DNA of 64,000 bases from Sandaracinaceae bacterium (GTDB taxonomy: Bacteria > Myxococcota_A > Polyangia > Polyangiales > Sandaracinaceae): assembly GCA_040218145.1 (NCBI GenBank), contig JAVJQK010000127.1, forward strand, positions 1-64,000. The letters run 5' to 3'. Below, in pieces: positions 1-8,856 of the stretch. The notes beneath the pieces are model-generated. The model saw only the letters and a list, made by a program, of their open reading frames with translations. It did no database searches and was not told where the DNA came from. Position numbers and translations under genes: made by a program. How positions within the stretch are numbered: position 1 is the stretch's first letter; every line of letters starts with the position of its first letter.

Positions 1-2
1 GC

Positions 3-110
3 GATTACATCCATTTCTTCTACAATCTCGAGCGGCGCCACTCGCTGCTGGATTACCTCAGCCCTGTCGAGTTCGAACTGAAGACCCAGGTCGCCGCGTC
101 GGCGGCATAG
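3..110 (+). CDS. IS3-family transposase OrfB, C-terminal end (partial)
   Basis: Only the last 35 residues are present. They start DYIHFFYNLERRHSLLDY and continue LSPVEFE, which is the hallmark C-terminal segment of the DDE integrase domain of IS3-family OrfB proteins (usual form FYN-x-x-RRHS-x-LGYLSPxEFE). The TAG stop lies 6 bases before the terminal inverted repeat. The full protein would be about 270-300 aa and catalyse cut and circularisation of the element; the catalytic DDE residues lie upstream of the window. Confidence 0.88.
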   Translation, partial: DYIHFFYNLERRHSLLDYLSPVEFELKTQVAASAA

Positions 111-116
111 TCAGAC

Positions 117-141
117 TGTCCACGAGACCGGGGGAACCTCA
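117..141. repeat. IS3-type right terminal inverted repeat
   Basis: The segment beginning TGTCCACGAGACCGG and ending GGGAACCTCA, read on the minus strand, starts TGAGGTTCCCCCGG, the usual TG...CA form of IS3-family ends. Its outer TGA doubles as the stop codon of the interrupted gene fragment on the minus strand. Confidence 0.75.
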
Positions 142-234
142 TACCGCAGCCGCTTCCGCCTCCGCTTCGACGGCGGCTCGTGTTCCTCCGTCGCACTGGA
201 CGAGCAGGAGCAGACACAGGGTGAGCGCGCGCAT
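139..234 (-). pseudogene. Lipoprotein gene truncated by the IS3 insertion (5' fragment)
   Basis: A minus-strand frame starts at ATG 234, preceded by a good AGGAGG ribosome binding site, and encodes a lipoprotein signal peptide: MRALTLCLLLLVQC, with the lipobox cysteine at residue 14, then DGG and an Ala/Glu-rich linker. After 31 residues it meets a TGA supplied by the first three bases of the IS terminal repeat. What remains is a signal peptide and linker only. It sits 70 bp after the Ser/Thr kinase gene (305-3250) on the same strand and was probably the last gene of that operon. The rest of the gene should lie beyond the other IS end, outside the window. Confidence 0.7.
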
Positions 235-304
235 CGCCTCCTGGTACGCGCGGCCGACGGGAAACCTTGGCTCGTGGGGCTCAGGGGGCCCAGGGGGAAG
301 CGGA

Positions 305-3250
305 TCATCTCTCCAGGAGGGCGCGCATGCGCGTCACGGCGGGGACCTCGACGTCGGCGGAGGCCCAGGCGCGGAGGACCCGCTCGGCCAGCTCCCTCGC
401 GCGCGCGGCGTCCCCCTCGTCCGCGGCGCGCTGGGCGCGCAGGGCGTGCACGGGGTGGGCGCCCGCGAAGTCGCCGCGGCGCAGCGCGGAGCGCTCGAGG
501 CGGCGCGCGATCTCGGTCTCGCCGACCTCTCGGAACGGCGCGGCGGGCAAGAACGGCGATCGCGAGCGCACCATCGGGCGCCAGGCGTCGACCGCCCCCT
601 GCCAGTCCTCTTCGACGTAGCGCTCCGCGCCCGCGAGGAACGCCGCGGCGCCGTCGAGGCGGCCGGCCCGCGCGGTGCGCCCCTCGCGGAGGGAGCGGAG
701 CTTCGCCAGACACGGGCGCGCCAGCTCCGGCGTCGCGTGCATGCAGAGCGCGATCGCGGGCAGCTCGTAGTGGGGCTGATCCGTGTGCAGGCGATGGACG
801 TCGCCCAGCACCCACGCGCGCACGAGCGGGTCGGCGGTCTCGTGCTCGCGCTCGAGGAGCGCGGCCAGCTCCAGCAGCCAGACGAGCGCGTCGTGGTCGC
901 CGTTGATGAGCCGGCCGAAGGTCAGCTGGTCGTGGGAGAGCGCCTCGCCCAGCCGCTCGTACGCGCGCCCGAAGCGGGCCTCGCTGATCTCCACCCGCGC
1001 CCGCAGGTACTCGCCCGCCAGCCGGCTCATCGGCCCGGCCGTCGCGTAGCGCGCGGCCATGCGCCGTACCTCCTCGCGCCGCCCCTCGCGCAGGAGCTGA
1101 TCCGCGAGCAGCGTCCCGTGCAGGGGGAGCATGCCGCCGCTCTGGTAGGCCCGGCGGAGGAGGGGCAGGGCGCGCTCGGGATCGCCGAGCACGGGCAGCG
1201 CGAGCGTGCGCCAGGCCTCGGGCGAGCCGGGGTGCCAGGCGGCGAGCGCGCGGGTCGCGGCGACGGCGCCCGGCGTGCGCAGCATCGCCCGGACGAAGTG
1301 CACGCGGAGCCACCAGTCCCGCGGGAGATCCTCCACCGCGGTGAGCAAGAGGTCGCGCGCCCGGTCCATCTCGTCGAGCAGCTCCCAGAGCTGGATCTCG
1401 CCGCGGGCGAGCGTGGCCCGCGCGATCGGGTGCGTCTCGTCGCGGCGCGCGGCGCCGAGCGTCTCGGCGATCTCGCGCAGCGCCTCCGGGGACAGGGCGT
1501 CGGCGTTCTCGGGCGCGGTCAGCGCGAGCCGCGCCGGGCTGCTGCGGTCGAGCGACGGAGGGGTCAACGCGTCCGCCCCGTCCACGCGCCACTGGGTGCA
1601 GATGCGGCCGATCTCTCCCTCGATGGGCCCGAGCTCCGCGCGCCGCGCGATCAGCGCCTCGCAGCGCGCCTCCACGCCCACGCCGGTCAGCGACGCGTCG
1701 AAGAGCTCGTCCGCGAGCCACATCACCGCCGCGCTCTCCGTGCCCGTCCAGGTCGCGATCACTGGATCGAGCTGCTCCCGGAACGGCAGCCCGTCCGCGA
1801 GCGCGTCGATCGCCTGCGCCACGGCGGCGTAGAGCGCCTGACCCTCACCCTCGCCGGACGCGAGCGCCTCGCCGCCCCGGAGCACCCGCAGCGAGACGTG
1901 CATGGTTCCGTCTTCGTCCCGGGAGACCTCGCCGTCGACGTACGCGTCCGCCTGGCGCGCGGCCTCCAGGGTCGTCGCGCGCGCGTCGTCTGCCCCCCAC
2001 GGATCCTCGGGGAAGTCGTCGCCGGCCACGATCGGCAGGCCCGCCAGCGCCGCCGGTCCCCGGGTGCGCGCCGGGTCACCGCCCAGCCGCCAGCCGAGGC
2101 GCGCGCACACGAGGTCGGCCGCCATCGCGCCCAGCCAGCCCGTGGGCGCCTCCACCCCGGACGCCTCGAGCACGGGGCACGCGAGGGTCGGGTCGTCGGG
2201 CAGCCCCTCCGGCTCTGGCGGCGGTGGATCGGACCAGAGCAGCGAGCCGGCGAGCGCGCCCGCGAGCAAGACCAGCACGCCGCCCGCCATCCAGCCCCAG
2301 GGGAGGCCGGAGCCCGTCTCGGGCGGCGTGACGGAGGGCGTCATCGCGAGCGGATCGATCGGGGCGTCTCCCGCCTCGCTCCGATCGAAGGCCTCGCGGA
2401 GCGCGCGCACGAAGCTCGCCGCGTCCTCGAAGCGATCGGCCGCGTCCTTCGAGAGCGCCTTGGCGAAGACCTGGTCGACCTCGATGGGGAGCGAGGACTC
2501 GAGGCTGCTCGGGGGCGGCGCGTCGTCGATGAGGATCTGCGCGAGGATGGCGGCCGCGTTCGGCCCGTCCCAGGGCAGCACGCCCGTGAGCGCCTCGTAG
2601 GCCGAGGTCGCGAGGGCGAACTGATCGCTCCGTGGGCCCACGTCCCGTCCCCGCGCCTGCTCGGGCGCGAGGTACGAGAGGGTCCCGATGAGCGTGCCCT
2701 CCTTGGTCAGGTTGGCGTCCTCGGTCGGCGTGTCCGGGCCCACCGTGTCCGCGACCGCGGGGCCGAAGTCCTTCGCGAGCCCGAAGTCGACGAGGACCGC
2801 GCGGCCGTCCTCACGGACCATGATGTTGTCGGGCTTGATGTCCCGGTGCACGACGCCGTTCGCGTGCGCGTGATCGAGCGCGTCGGCGACCTGGCCGAGA
2901 CACTCGAGCAGCGCGTCGCGATCGAGCGCGTCGTCCTCCATCCGGGCGCGCAGGCTCTCGCCCCGGACCAGCTCCATCACGAGGAAGGCGCCGCCGTCTT
3001 CGGTCTCGCCCACGTCGAAGACCTGCGCGATGCCCGGATGCTCGAGCGCGGCGGCCGAGCGGGCCTCGCGCACCAGGCGCGCCCGCGCCTTGCTGTCCCC
3101 GATGCGATCCTTCGGCAGCGTCTTGAGGGCCACCAGCCGGCCGAGCTTCTCGTCCCGCGCGCGGTAGACGACGCCCATGCCGCCCGCCCCGAGGGGGCCG
3201 ACGACGCGATAGCGTTCTCCGACGAGCGCGTTGGCCGGGAGCTGCTCCAT
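305..3250 (-). CDS. Transmembrane Ser/Thr protein kinase with C-terminal TPR-like domain
   Basis: A 981-aa Hanks-type kinase. The catalytic domain covers about residues 13-275: Gly-loop GAGGMGVVYR (21-30), lysine 43, HRDIKPDN (135-142), DFG (155-157) and APEQ (185-188). A Pro-rich linker leads to one membrane helix (about 308-328). The roughly 650-residue C-terminal part is presumably extracytoplasmic and contains Ala/Leu-rich helical repeats of TPR type (about 560-980), so it probably binds a ligand or partner protein. All catalytic residues are present, so activity is expected. It follows the lipoprotein at 3264-4334 by 13 bp and is likely cotranscribed with it. The substrate is unknown. 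Confidence 0.93.
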   Translation of the reverse strand: MEQLPANALVGERYRVVGPLGAGGMGVVYRARDEKLGRLVALKTLPKDRIGDSKARARLVREARSAAALEHPGIAQVFDVGETEDGGAFLVMELVRGESLRARMEDDALDRDALLECLGQVADALDHAHANGVVHRDIKPDNIMVREDGRAVLVDFGLAKDFGPAVADTVGPDTPTEDANLTKEGTLIGTLSYLAPEQARGRDVGPRSDQFALATSAYEALTGVLPWDGPNAAAILAQILIDDAPPPSSLESSLPIEVDQVFAKALSKDAADRFEDAASFVRALREAFDRSEAGDAPIDPLAMTPSVTPPETGSGLPWGWMAGGVLVLLAGALAGSLLWSDPPPPEPEGLPDDPTLACPVLEASGVEAPTGWLGAMAADLVCARLGWRLGGDPARTRGPAALAGLPIVAGDDFPEDPWGADDARATTLEAARQADAYVDGEVSRDEDGTMHVSLRVLRGGEALASGEGEGQALYAAVAQAIDALADGLPFREQLDPVIATWTGTESAAVMWLADELFDASLTGVGVEARCEALIARRAELGPIEGEIGRICTQWRVDGADALTPPSLDRSSPARLALTAPENADALSPEALREIAETLGAARRDETHPIARATLARGEIQLWELLDEMDRARDLLLTAVEDLPRDWWLRVHFVRAMLRTPGAVAATRALAAWHPGSPEAWRTLALPVLGDPERALPLLRRAYQSGGMLPLHGTLLADQLLREGRREEVRRMAARYATAGPMSRLAGEYLRARVEISEARFGRAYERLGEALSHDQLTFGRLINGDHDALVWLLELAALLEREHETADPLVRAWVLGDVHRLHTDQPHYELPAIALCMHATPELARPCLAKLRSLREGRTARAGRLDGAAAFLAGAERYVEEDWQGAVDAWRPMVRSRSPFLPAAPFREVGETEIARRLERSALRRGDFAGAHPVHALRAQRAADEGDAARARELAERVLRAWASADVEVPAVTRMRALLER

Positions 3251-3263
3251 GGATCGCCAGAGT

Positions 3264-4334
3264 CTACCGACTCTCGGCGCCCGCGGGGTCGTCGAGACGC
3301 CGTGCGAGGGGCACGCTCGGATCGATGACGTCGCGCGCCGCGACGCAGAGGGTGATGAACGCGCTCGGATCGGGCGCCGCGGCCTCGGGTGGAACGAAGC
3401 GCAGCGCGTGGGTGAAGCAGCGGCGGCCCTCCGCGCCCGCGATCTCGCGGCGCAGGAACAGGCGCTCGCTGGTGCGCCCCGCCTCGCGCCCGTCGCCCCA
3501 GAAGAGCGGGGTGCCCGCCTCGAGGAAGGTGTCGCCCGTCGTGTCGCGGCCGAGCGCGCCGAAGAGCAGCCCGGCGGGCGGACCGACGGCGTGGAACGGC
3601 ACGCGCACCACCAGCCGGCCGCAGCGCGGTCGGATCTCGACTCTCGACTCGCTGCCGCCCTGCATGTCGATCACCTCGGCGGGCATCGCGTTCGCGTGGT
3701 CCGAGTGCACACGCCCGCTCCCCGCGATCGTCGGCACGCCCGCCTCGAGCGCCTCGCCGTTGAGCATCATCGCCCGGCCCAGTGGGGGCGCGGGCGTGCT
3801 CGGCAGGTAGCGCGTGCCGACCTCGCCGGGGGCCAGCCGCACCACCGTGGTGAGCGATCCGAAGCGCGCGCGGAAGAGGTTCTGATTGCCGAGCGGCTCG
3901 AGTGGCACGCCGCGCCCGAGGTGGATCGACGTGCCGTCCTGGAAGCTCTGGTCGACCTCCCGCGTCGTGACCGGCACCAGCGCCGCGCTCGGCACGAAGA
4001 GCTTCAGCCGCATCGACGCGAGCGCGGGCGGCGAGGTCGCGCAGTGGGGATCCGACGGTGCCCCCAGGGTCTCGAGCGCCACCCAGCCGTCTCGCTCCCA
4101 GAGCACGCGGAAGGGCGCGAGCGCGGTGCGTCCCCACGGCTCGCGGGCCGCGCGGGCGGAGAGCAGGGTGAGCGACGGCGCGCTTCGATCCGGCGCGACG
4201 TGCATCGGCGCGCCCTGCCAGATGACCGCGTAGCTCGACGTCTCCGTGCTCTGCACGGGCTGCCACGAGCGCCGCGGAGGCGCGCACGATGTCGTCGCGG
4301 CGAGGAGGAGAGAGAAGAGCGCCAAGCGCGCCAT
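3264..4334 (-). CDS. Lipoprotein of unknown function
   Basis: A 356-aa protein. I chose the ATG at 4334 because it opens a clean lipoprotein signal, MARLALFSLLLAATTSC, with the acylated Cys at residue 17; the open frame extends further upstream but without signal-like sequence. The mature part (about 340 aa) has alternating beta-strand-like segments and repeated 'GxPxHVAPDR' and 'AGVPTIAGSG' stretches, some resembling SH3b/bacterial-SH3 sequence near the N-terminus. I do not recognise a full-length family. It lies between another lipoprotein (47 bp upstream) and the Ser/Thr kinase (13 bp downstream); co-function with the kinase is possible but inferred from position only. Confidence 0.8.
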   Translation of the reverse strand: MARLALFSLLLAATTSCAPPRRSWQPVQSTETSSYAVIWQGAPMHVAPDRSAPSLTLLSARAAREPWGRTALAPFRVLWERDGWVALETLGAPSDPHCATSPPALASMRLKLFVPSAALVPVTTREVDQSFQDGTSIHLGRGVPLEPLGNQNLFRARFGSLTTVVRLAPGEVGTRYLPSTPAPPLGRAMMLNGEALEAGVPTIAGSGRVHSDHANAMPAEVIDMQGGSESRVEIRPRCGRLVVRVPFHAVGPPAGLLFGALGRDTTGDTFLEAGTPLFWGDGREAGRTSERLFLRREIAGAEGRRCFTHALRFVPPEAAAPDPSAFITLCVAARDVIDPSVPLARRLDDPAGAESR

Positions 4335-4381
4335 GGCCCTGCGATGACACAGCGGCCGGGCGGGCGCACGGGCTCCGCGTG

Positions 4382-5863
4382 TCAGGGGCCGCAGATCGGC
4401 ATCGCGGCGACGGGGTCGCCGGCCACGACGTCGTCGATCCAGACGGCGTCGGAGCCGCTCGAGACCGAGCCGTCCTTGTCGTACCGCCACTCCAGCGTGT
4501 GCATGCCGGCGCCGACCGGATAGGTGGACTGCGCCCAGCTGGTGGTGCCGGACCAGCGGTCCATGCGCGTGCCGTCGAGGTAGAACTCGAGGTAGTCGAA
4601 GCCGCTCTCGGTGCTCGTCCTGCGCCAGAAAGAGATGTTCCCGGCCGCGCTCATCATGACGGTGTGATGGAGGCTCGTGACCTGGTTGTGCCCGATGGTG
4701 CCGCTCTCGGCGGACCGGGCGCCGCCGTGGGACTGCGCGGTCGACGTCCGCCAGCTCGCGTCGCCCGTGGTCGTGTATCCCGTGGGCAGCGACGTGCTCT
4801 CGAAGCCCTCGGCGCCGCCGCCGGAGCGGATCACCACGTCGTCGATCCAGACGCGGTCGTCACCGCTCGAGACCGAGCCGTCTTTCGTGTAGCGCCACTC
4901 GACGGTGTGCCGGCCCGCGCCGCCGAGGGACACGGTGGTCTGGGTCCACCCGAGGGTGCCCGCCCACCGACCCTGGCGCGCGCCGTCCACCCAGATCTCC
5001 AGGTAGTCGAAGCCGCTCTCGGTGCTCGTCGTGTACCAGAACGCCAGCTCGGCCGGGCTCGACAGATCGAAGACCGCCGTGAGCGTCGAGGACTGCGAGT
5101 GCGTGATGGCGCCGCTGTGCGCGGCCATCGCGCCGCCGTGCGTCCGGCTGCCGTCCACGACCCAGCCCGCCGTCCCGCCCGGGGTCCAGCCCCCCGGCAT
5201 GCCGCCCTCGAAGTCGTACGTCAGCGTCGTCGGCGCCGCGCCGCACGCGCCGCCAGCGCACACCGTGCCGCCGCTGGCGCACGCCGAACAGTCCGCGGCC
5301 GGCGCGCCGGTGCACGCGCCCGCCTGGCAGGTCTCGGCGACGCAGTCCGAGGGATCGGCGTCGCAGTCCGCGCCGTCCGCGCGCGGCGCCGTCGTGCAGC
5401 CGAGGGAAGGATCGCACGTTCCGATGACGCAGGGGCCATCCATCGCCGAGCAGTCGGCCGCCGCGCCGCCGCACGTGCCCGCCGCGCAGGCGTCGTCCAT
5501 CGTGCACGCGTCTCCGTCGTCGCACGCGGTCCCGTCCGCGCGCGGCTGCGCGCCGCACGCGCCGGTCCCCGGGTCGCACACCCCCATCACGCACGGGCCG
5601 TCGAGCCCGCTGCAGTCGACGCCCATGCACGCGGGGGAAACGCCCGAGTCGGCGGCCCCCGAGTCCACGCCCATCGGCACGCCCGAGTCGACGAGCGGCG
5701 GCACCTCGGCGTCCGTCTCGCCGCCGTCGACGCCCGGGAGCGTGCCCGCGTCACGCACCCCGGAGTCGGTCGTGGGCGGTGGACGGACGCCCGTGTCCGG
5801 GTCCGTGTCTCCGCCGCGCGCGCAGGCGCTGAGCAGGAGCGCCAGGCAGCAAAGACGACGCAT
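4382..5863 (-). CDS. Cys-rich lipoprotein with two tandem MAM/jelly-roll-like domains
   Basis: A 493-aa protein starting at ATG 5863, 2 bp after the stop of the CoA-transferase gene (TGAGGATG), which suggests translational coupling. The signal MRRLCCLALLLSAC is followed by an Asp/Gly/Pro linker with repeated 'DSGV' units. Next come Cys-rich repeats of myxobacterial type (CDDGDAC, CDPGTGAC, DxCxAGxC; about residues 90-200). Then come two copies of a roughly 130-residue beta-sandwich-like module with the shared core STESGFDYLE-x(15-20)-W-x-HT(V/L)EWRY-KDGSVSSG-D-VWIDDVV. The second half duplicates the first, so it is likely a surface binding or adhesion protein. No catalytic residues were recognised. 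Confidence 0.85.
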   Translation of the reverse strand: MRRLCCLALLLSACARGGDTDPDTGVRPPPTTDSGVRDAGTLPGVDGGETDAEVPPLVDSGVPMGVDSGAADSGVSPACMGVDCSGLDGPCVMGVCDPGTGACGAQPRADGTACDDGDACTMDDACAAGTCGGAAADCSAMDGPCVIGTCDPSLGCTTAPRADGADCDADPSDCVAETCQAGACTGAPAADCSACASGGTVCAGGACGAAPTTLTYDFEGGMPGGWTPGGTAGWVVDGSRTHGGAMAAHSGAITHSQSSTLTAVFDLSSPAELAFWYTTSTESGFDYLEIWVDGARQGRWAGTLGWTQTTVSLGGAGRHTVEWRYTKDGSVSSGDDRVWIDDVVIRSGGGAEGFESTSLPTGYTTTGDASWRTSTAQSHGGARSAESGTIGHNQVTSLHHTVMMSAAGNISFWRRTSTESGFDYLEFYLDGTRMDRWSGTTSWAQSTYPVGAGMHTLEWRYDKDGSVSSGSDAVWIDDVVAGDPVAAMPICGP

Positions 5864-5865
5864 CC

Positions 5866-7017
5866 TCAAAGGGTCGGCGCGGCGGCCTCCCCGGTCAAGG
5901 CGGCGAGGATCGCGTCGGTGTGCTCGCCGCGCTTCGGGGCCGGCGTGTCGGGGTGCACCGCGCCGGGCAGGGGCGACTTCATCCAGCCGCGCGCGTCCGC
6001 CAGCCCGCGGGCGCGGACCTGCGGGTGTCCGGCCGCCTCCTCCGGGCTGAGCACGGCGCTCGCCGGCACGCCGATCTCCTCGAAGCGGCGCAGCCACTCG
6101 TCGCACGCGCGTCCGCGCAGCCGCCGCGCCACGACCGGCTTGAGCGCGGGCCCGGCCGCGATGCGCGCCGCGAGCGGGAGCTTCTTCATCGGCCCGAGGT
6201 CGAGCTCCTCGCAGAGCGCCTTCCAGAAGTGGCCCTCGTCGACGATGCCGACGCTGATCCAGCGATCGTCGGCGCACCGGAAGACGCCGTAGTGCGGCAT
6301 CGCGTAGAGCTTCGCGCGGGCGAGGAATTCGAGGAGCGGGCGGGTGATCGCGTCGACGAGCAGGCCGCTCCCGAGCTGCTTCTTCGCGCCGCCGGCGAGG
6401 TCGACGCCGAGGCCCCAGACGTTCACCCAGGAGAGCACGCCGTCGGCCATCGCGACGTCGAGGTAGGCGCCGCCGCCCTTGGCCCGCGCGGCGCAGATGC
6501 CGCTCACCGCGAGGAGCGACGAGCTGAGGTCGGCGATGGGGAGCATCGAGTAGCCCGGCTCCCCCTTGCCGTCGCGCTCGAGGTGGGAGACGCCGGCGAG
6601 CGACTGCAGGTTCAGATCGTGCCCGGGGTGCGTGCGGTAGGGGCCGTCCTGGCCGAAGGCGCTGATCGAGCAGTACACGAGGTCGGGGTTGAGGGCCTTC
6701 GCGCGCGGGTAGTCCAGCTCGAGGCGCTCCATCACACCCGGACGGAAGCCCTCCACGAGCACGTCGGCCCACCGCACGAGCGCCTCCACGTGTGGGCGAC
6801 TCTCCGCGTCGCGCAGGTCGAGCACCACGCTCCGCTTGCCGCGGTTCACCATCGAGAAGAACGGCTCCATGAACCGGCCGGGATCGCCCTTCGGCGGCTC
6901 GACCTTGACCACGTCGGCGCCCCAGCAGCTGAGCAGAAAGGTGGCGTAGGGGCCGGGGAGGTTCTGACTGAAGTCGAGGACCTTCAGCCCGGCCAGCGGG
7001 AGCGCTTCGTCGGTCAT
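5866..7017 (-). CDS. CoA-transferase family III (CaiB/BaiF-type; AMACR-like)
   Basis: A 383-aa cytoplasmic enzyme matching class III CoA-transferases and alpha-methylacyl-CoA racemases. Visible features are the N-terminal LAGLKVLDFSQNLPGPYAT, the CoA-binding VVKVEPPKGDPGR, NRGKRSVVLDLR, the ADVLVEGFRPGVMERLELDY segment, ISAFGQDGPYRTHPGHDLN with the expected catalytic Asp, and a C-terminal small domain ending GLADARGWM. It would either transfer CoA between carboxylic acids or epimerise 2-methylacyl-CoA; the sequence does not settle which. FGQDGPYRTHPGHDLN is the racemase-like form. The start at 7017 lies 37 bp from the divergent kinase at 7055. Its coupling to a lipoprotein gene is unusual for this family. 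Confidence 0.9.
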   Translation of the reverse strand: MTDEALPLAGLKVLDFSQNLPGPYATFLLSCWGADVVKVEPPKGDPGRFMEPFFSMVNRGKRSVVLDLRDAESRPHVEALVRWADVLVEGFRPGVMERLELDYPRAKALNPDLVYCSISAFGQDGPYRTHPGHDLNLQSLAGVSHLERDGKGEPGYSMLPIADLSSSLLAVSGICAARAKGGGAYLDVAMADGVLSWVNVWGLGVDLAGGAKKQLGSGLLVDAITRPLLEFLARAKLYAMPHYGVFRCADDRWISVGIVDEGHFWKALCEELDLGPMKKLPLAARIAAGPALKPVVARRLRGRACDEWLRRFEEIGVPASAVLSPEEAAGHPQVRARGLADARGWMKSPLPGAVHPDTPAPKRGEHTDAILAALTGEAAAPTL

Positions 7018-7054
7018 GAGCGCGCGAGGATAGCTTCATGCATCATCGGTCGCG

Positions 7055-8848
7055 ATGACCCCGACGCGGATCGACCGCTACGAGATCGAGGGCCGCCTGG
7101 GACAGGGCGGCTTCGGAGAGGTCCTGCGCGCGCGGCACACGGTGCTCGGCACACGCGTGGCGCTCAAGCTCCTCGCCGCCCAGCACAGCGCCTCGCCGGG
7201 CATGGTCGAGCGTTTTCTCCGCGAGGCGCAGATGGCGGCCGCCATCGGCAACCCGCACATCGTCTCCGTCACCGACGCGGGCGTGACGAGCGACGGCCAG
7301 CCCTTCCTCGCGATGGAGCTGCTCGACGGTGAGGACCTCGAGCAGCGGATCGAGCGGGGCGGGCCGCTCCACGTGCACGAGGCGATCGACGTCGTGCTCC
7401 AGATCCTCGAGGGGCTCCGCGCGGCGCACGCGGCCGGCATCGTGCATCGCGACATGAAGCCCGCGAACGTCTTCCTCGTGAAGGGCCCGGACGGCCGCCC
7501 CTTCGTGAAGCTGCTCGACTTCGGCATCAGCAAGGTGACCGAGCCGGGCAAGGTGTCTTCGCTGACCAAGACGGGCGTGATGCTGGGCACGCCTGCGTAC
7601 ATGGCGCCGGAGCAGCTACAGGACACGCGCTCGGTCGATCAGCGCGCGGACCTGTACGCGGTCGCGGCGATCCTGTTCGAGGCGCTCACCGGCCGGCTCC
7701 CCTACGACGCCGACTCCTTCGCGGACTTGATGGCGCGCGTGCAGGGACGTGAGCCGCTCCGCCTCGATCAGGCGATGCCCCAGGCGCCGCGGGCGCTCGT
7801 CGAGCTCATCGATCGGGGCCTGATGCCGGATCCGCGGGCGCGCTATCGGGACGCGGCCGAGATGGCGGACGCGCTCCGTCGGGCGCGTGAGGCGATCACC
7901 CCCACGGTCGCGCGGGCCGAGCCCGGGACCGGCCCGATGGGGGACTGGGGCGCGGGCGCGTCGCAGCCGAACCCGCACGCGCACTCTCACGCGCTGCCTC
8001 ACACGCGCGGCGCGCCTCCGTCCATGTCGGGCTCGAATCCCGGCTCCGTCCCGGGACCGACGGCGTCGGTCACCGCCGCGCGATCGCCGTCGAGCGGTCC
8101 GCTGTGGCTGGCCGGCGTGGCGGGCGGCGTCGTGCTCGTCGGCGCGTGCCTCGTCGGCGGCGCGATCGCCTACAGCTTCCTCGACGAGGACGCGCCCACG
8201 CCCTCGACGCCGGTGATGCCCGTGCCGCCGACGCCGCCTCCGATCGTCGCGCCGACGCCGCCTCCGATCGTCACACCACCCGTCGCGCCCGCCCCCCCAT
8301 CGCAGGGCGGACCGCAGCCCGTCGATCCCGACGCGCCGCTCGTGGCCACGCCGATCCCCGAGGGCGCCGAGCCTTGCGACGTGCCGGTCGTGCACGACGT
8401 CGCCTGCGACCGCGGCTGGGACCGCCACCTCCCCGAGACGTGCGAGGTGCGCCGCGGCCGTGAGCTGCACGTGTTCGGCGCCTACTCGCCCGTCAACGGG
8501 ACCATTCGCGTGGACGTCTCCCGGACCGCGGCGCCCCTGATCCTCGTGCTCAACGCCTACACCGCGACGCGGTGGGAGATCCGCGCGGCGGAGGGCGTGG
8601 AGATCGAGGAGATCATCGTCAGCGGCATGAACCAGCACAGCGTGACCGGCGCCCCGGCTGGCACCCGCATCACCAACCGCGGCCCGCGCGGCGGCGGCTA
8701 TCCGATCATGGCGTGGGAGTGGGAGGGCCGGAGCTGGTCCGGCGAGCAGGCGGCGCAGGTGGCCGAGCGAAACACGCGCCTCCCGCTGCGCAGCTGGGTC
8801 GGTTGCTACGAGGCGAGCCGGTTCGCGCTGGGACAGCTGGCGCCGTAG
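7055..8848 (+). CDS. Transmembrane Ser/Thr protein kinase
   Basis: A 597-aa kinase. The domain covers about residues 8-275, with GQGGFGEVLRA (Gly-loop), lysine 38, HRDMKPAN (131-138), DFG (155-157) and APEQ (184-187), all intact. A His/Pro/Ser-rich juxtamembrane linker (about 280-348) is followed by a membrane helix (351-373) and a Pro-Thr-rich stalk with three PTPPPIV units. The last 190 residues form a Cys-containing, beta-rich outer domain (CDVPVVHDVACDRGW...) that I do not recognise. The architecture implies sensing outside the membrane and phosphorylation inside. It is divergent from the CoA-transferase operon, sharing a 37-bp intergenic gap. Confidence 0.93.
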   Translation: MTPTRIDRYEIEGRLGQGGFGEVLRARHTVLGTRVALKLLAAQHSASPGMVERFLREAQMAAAIGNPHIVSVTDAGVTSDGQPFLAMELLDGEDLEQRIERGGPLHVHEAIDVVLQILEGLRAAHAAGIVHRDMKPANVFLVKGPDGRPFVKLLDFGISKVTEPGKVSSLTKTGVMLGTPAYMAPEQLQDTRSVDQRADLYAVAAILFEALTGRLPYDADSFADLMARVQGREPLRLDQAMPQAPRALVELIDRGLMPDPRARYRDAAEMADALRRAREAITPTVARAEPGTGPMGDWGAGASQPNPHAHSHALPHTRGAPPSMSGSNPGSVPGPTASVTAARSPSSGPLWLAGVAGGVVLVGACLVGGAIAYSFLDEDAPTPSTPVMPVPPTPPPIVAPTPPPIVTPPVAPAPPSQGGPQPVDPDAPLVATPIPEGAEPCDVPVVHDVACDRGWDRHLPETCEVRRGRELHVFGAYSPVNGTIRVDVSRTAAPLILVLNAYTATRWEIRAAEGVEIEEIIVSGMNQHSVTGAPAGTRITNRGPRGGGYPIMAWEWEGRSWSGEQAAQVAERNTRLPLRSWVGCYEASRFALGQLAP

Positions 8849-8856
8849 CGCGCTGT

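Larger units (their letters stand above)
1..141 (+). mobile_element. Right end of an IS3-family insertion sequence
   Basis: The window opens inside an insertion sequence: the last codons of an OrfB transposase (3-110) are followed at once by an IS3-type terminal inverted repeat ending in CA at 141. The left end, OrfA and most of OrfB lie outside the window, so the target-site duplication cannot be checked. The insertion lies in a minus-strand lipoprotein gene, described at 139-234. The family call rests on the transposase C-terminus together with the repeat, both visible here. Confidence 0.85.

Noticed and set aside
111-1721. 536-residue minus-strand open frame over the first kinase
   Set aside because: Arg/Ala/Pro-rich shadow of the kinase frame at 305-3250, without domain or start signals; such shadows are frequent in DNA of this GC content.
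221-3328. 1035-residue plus-strand open frame
   Set aside because: Antisense shadow of the Ser/Thr kinase; composition is Arg/Gly/Ala-rich and nothing is recognisable.
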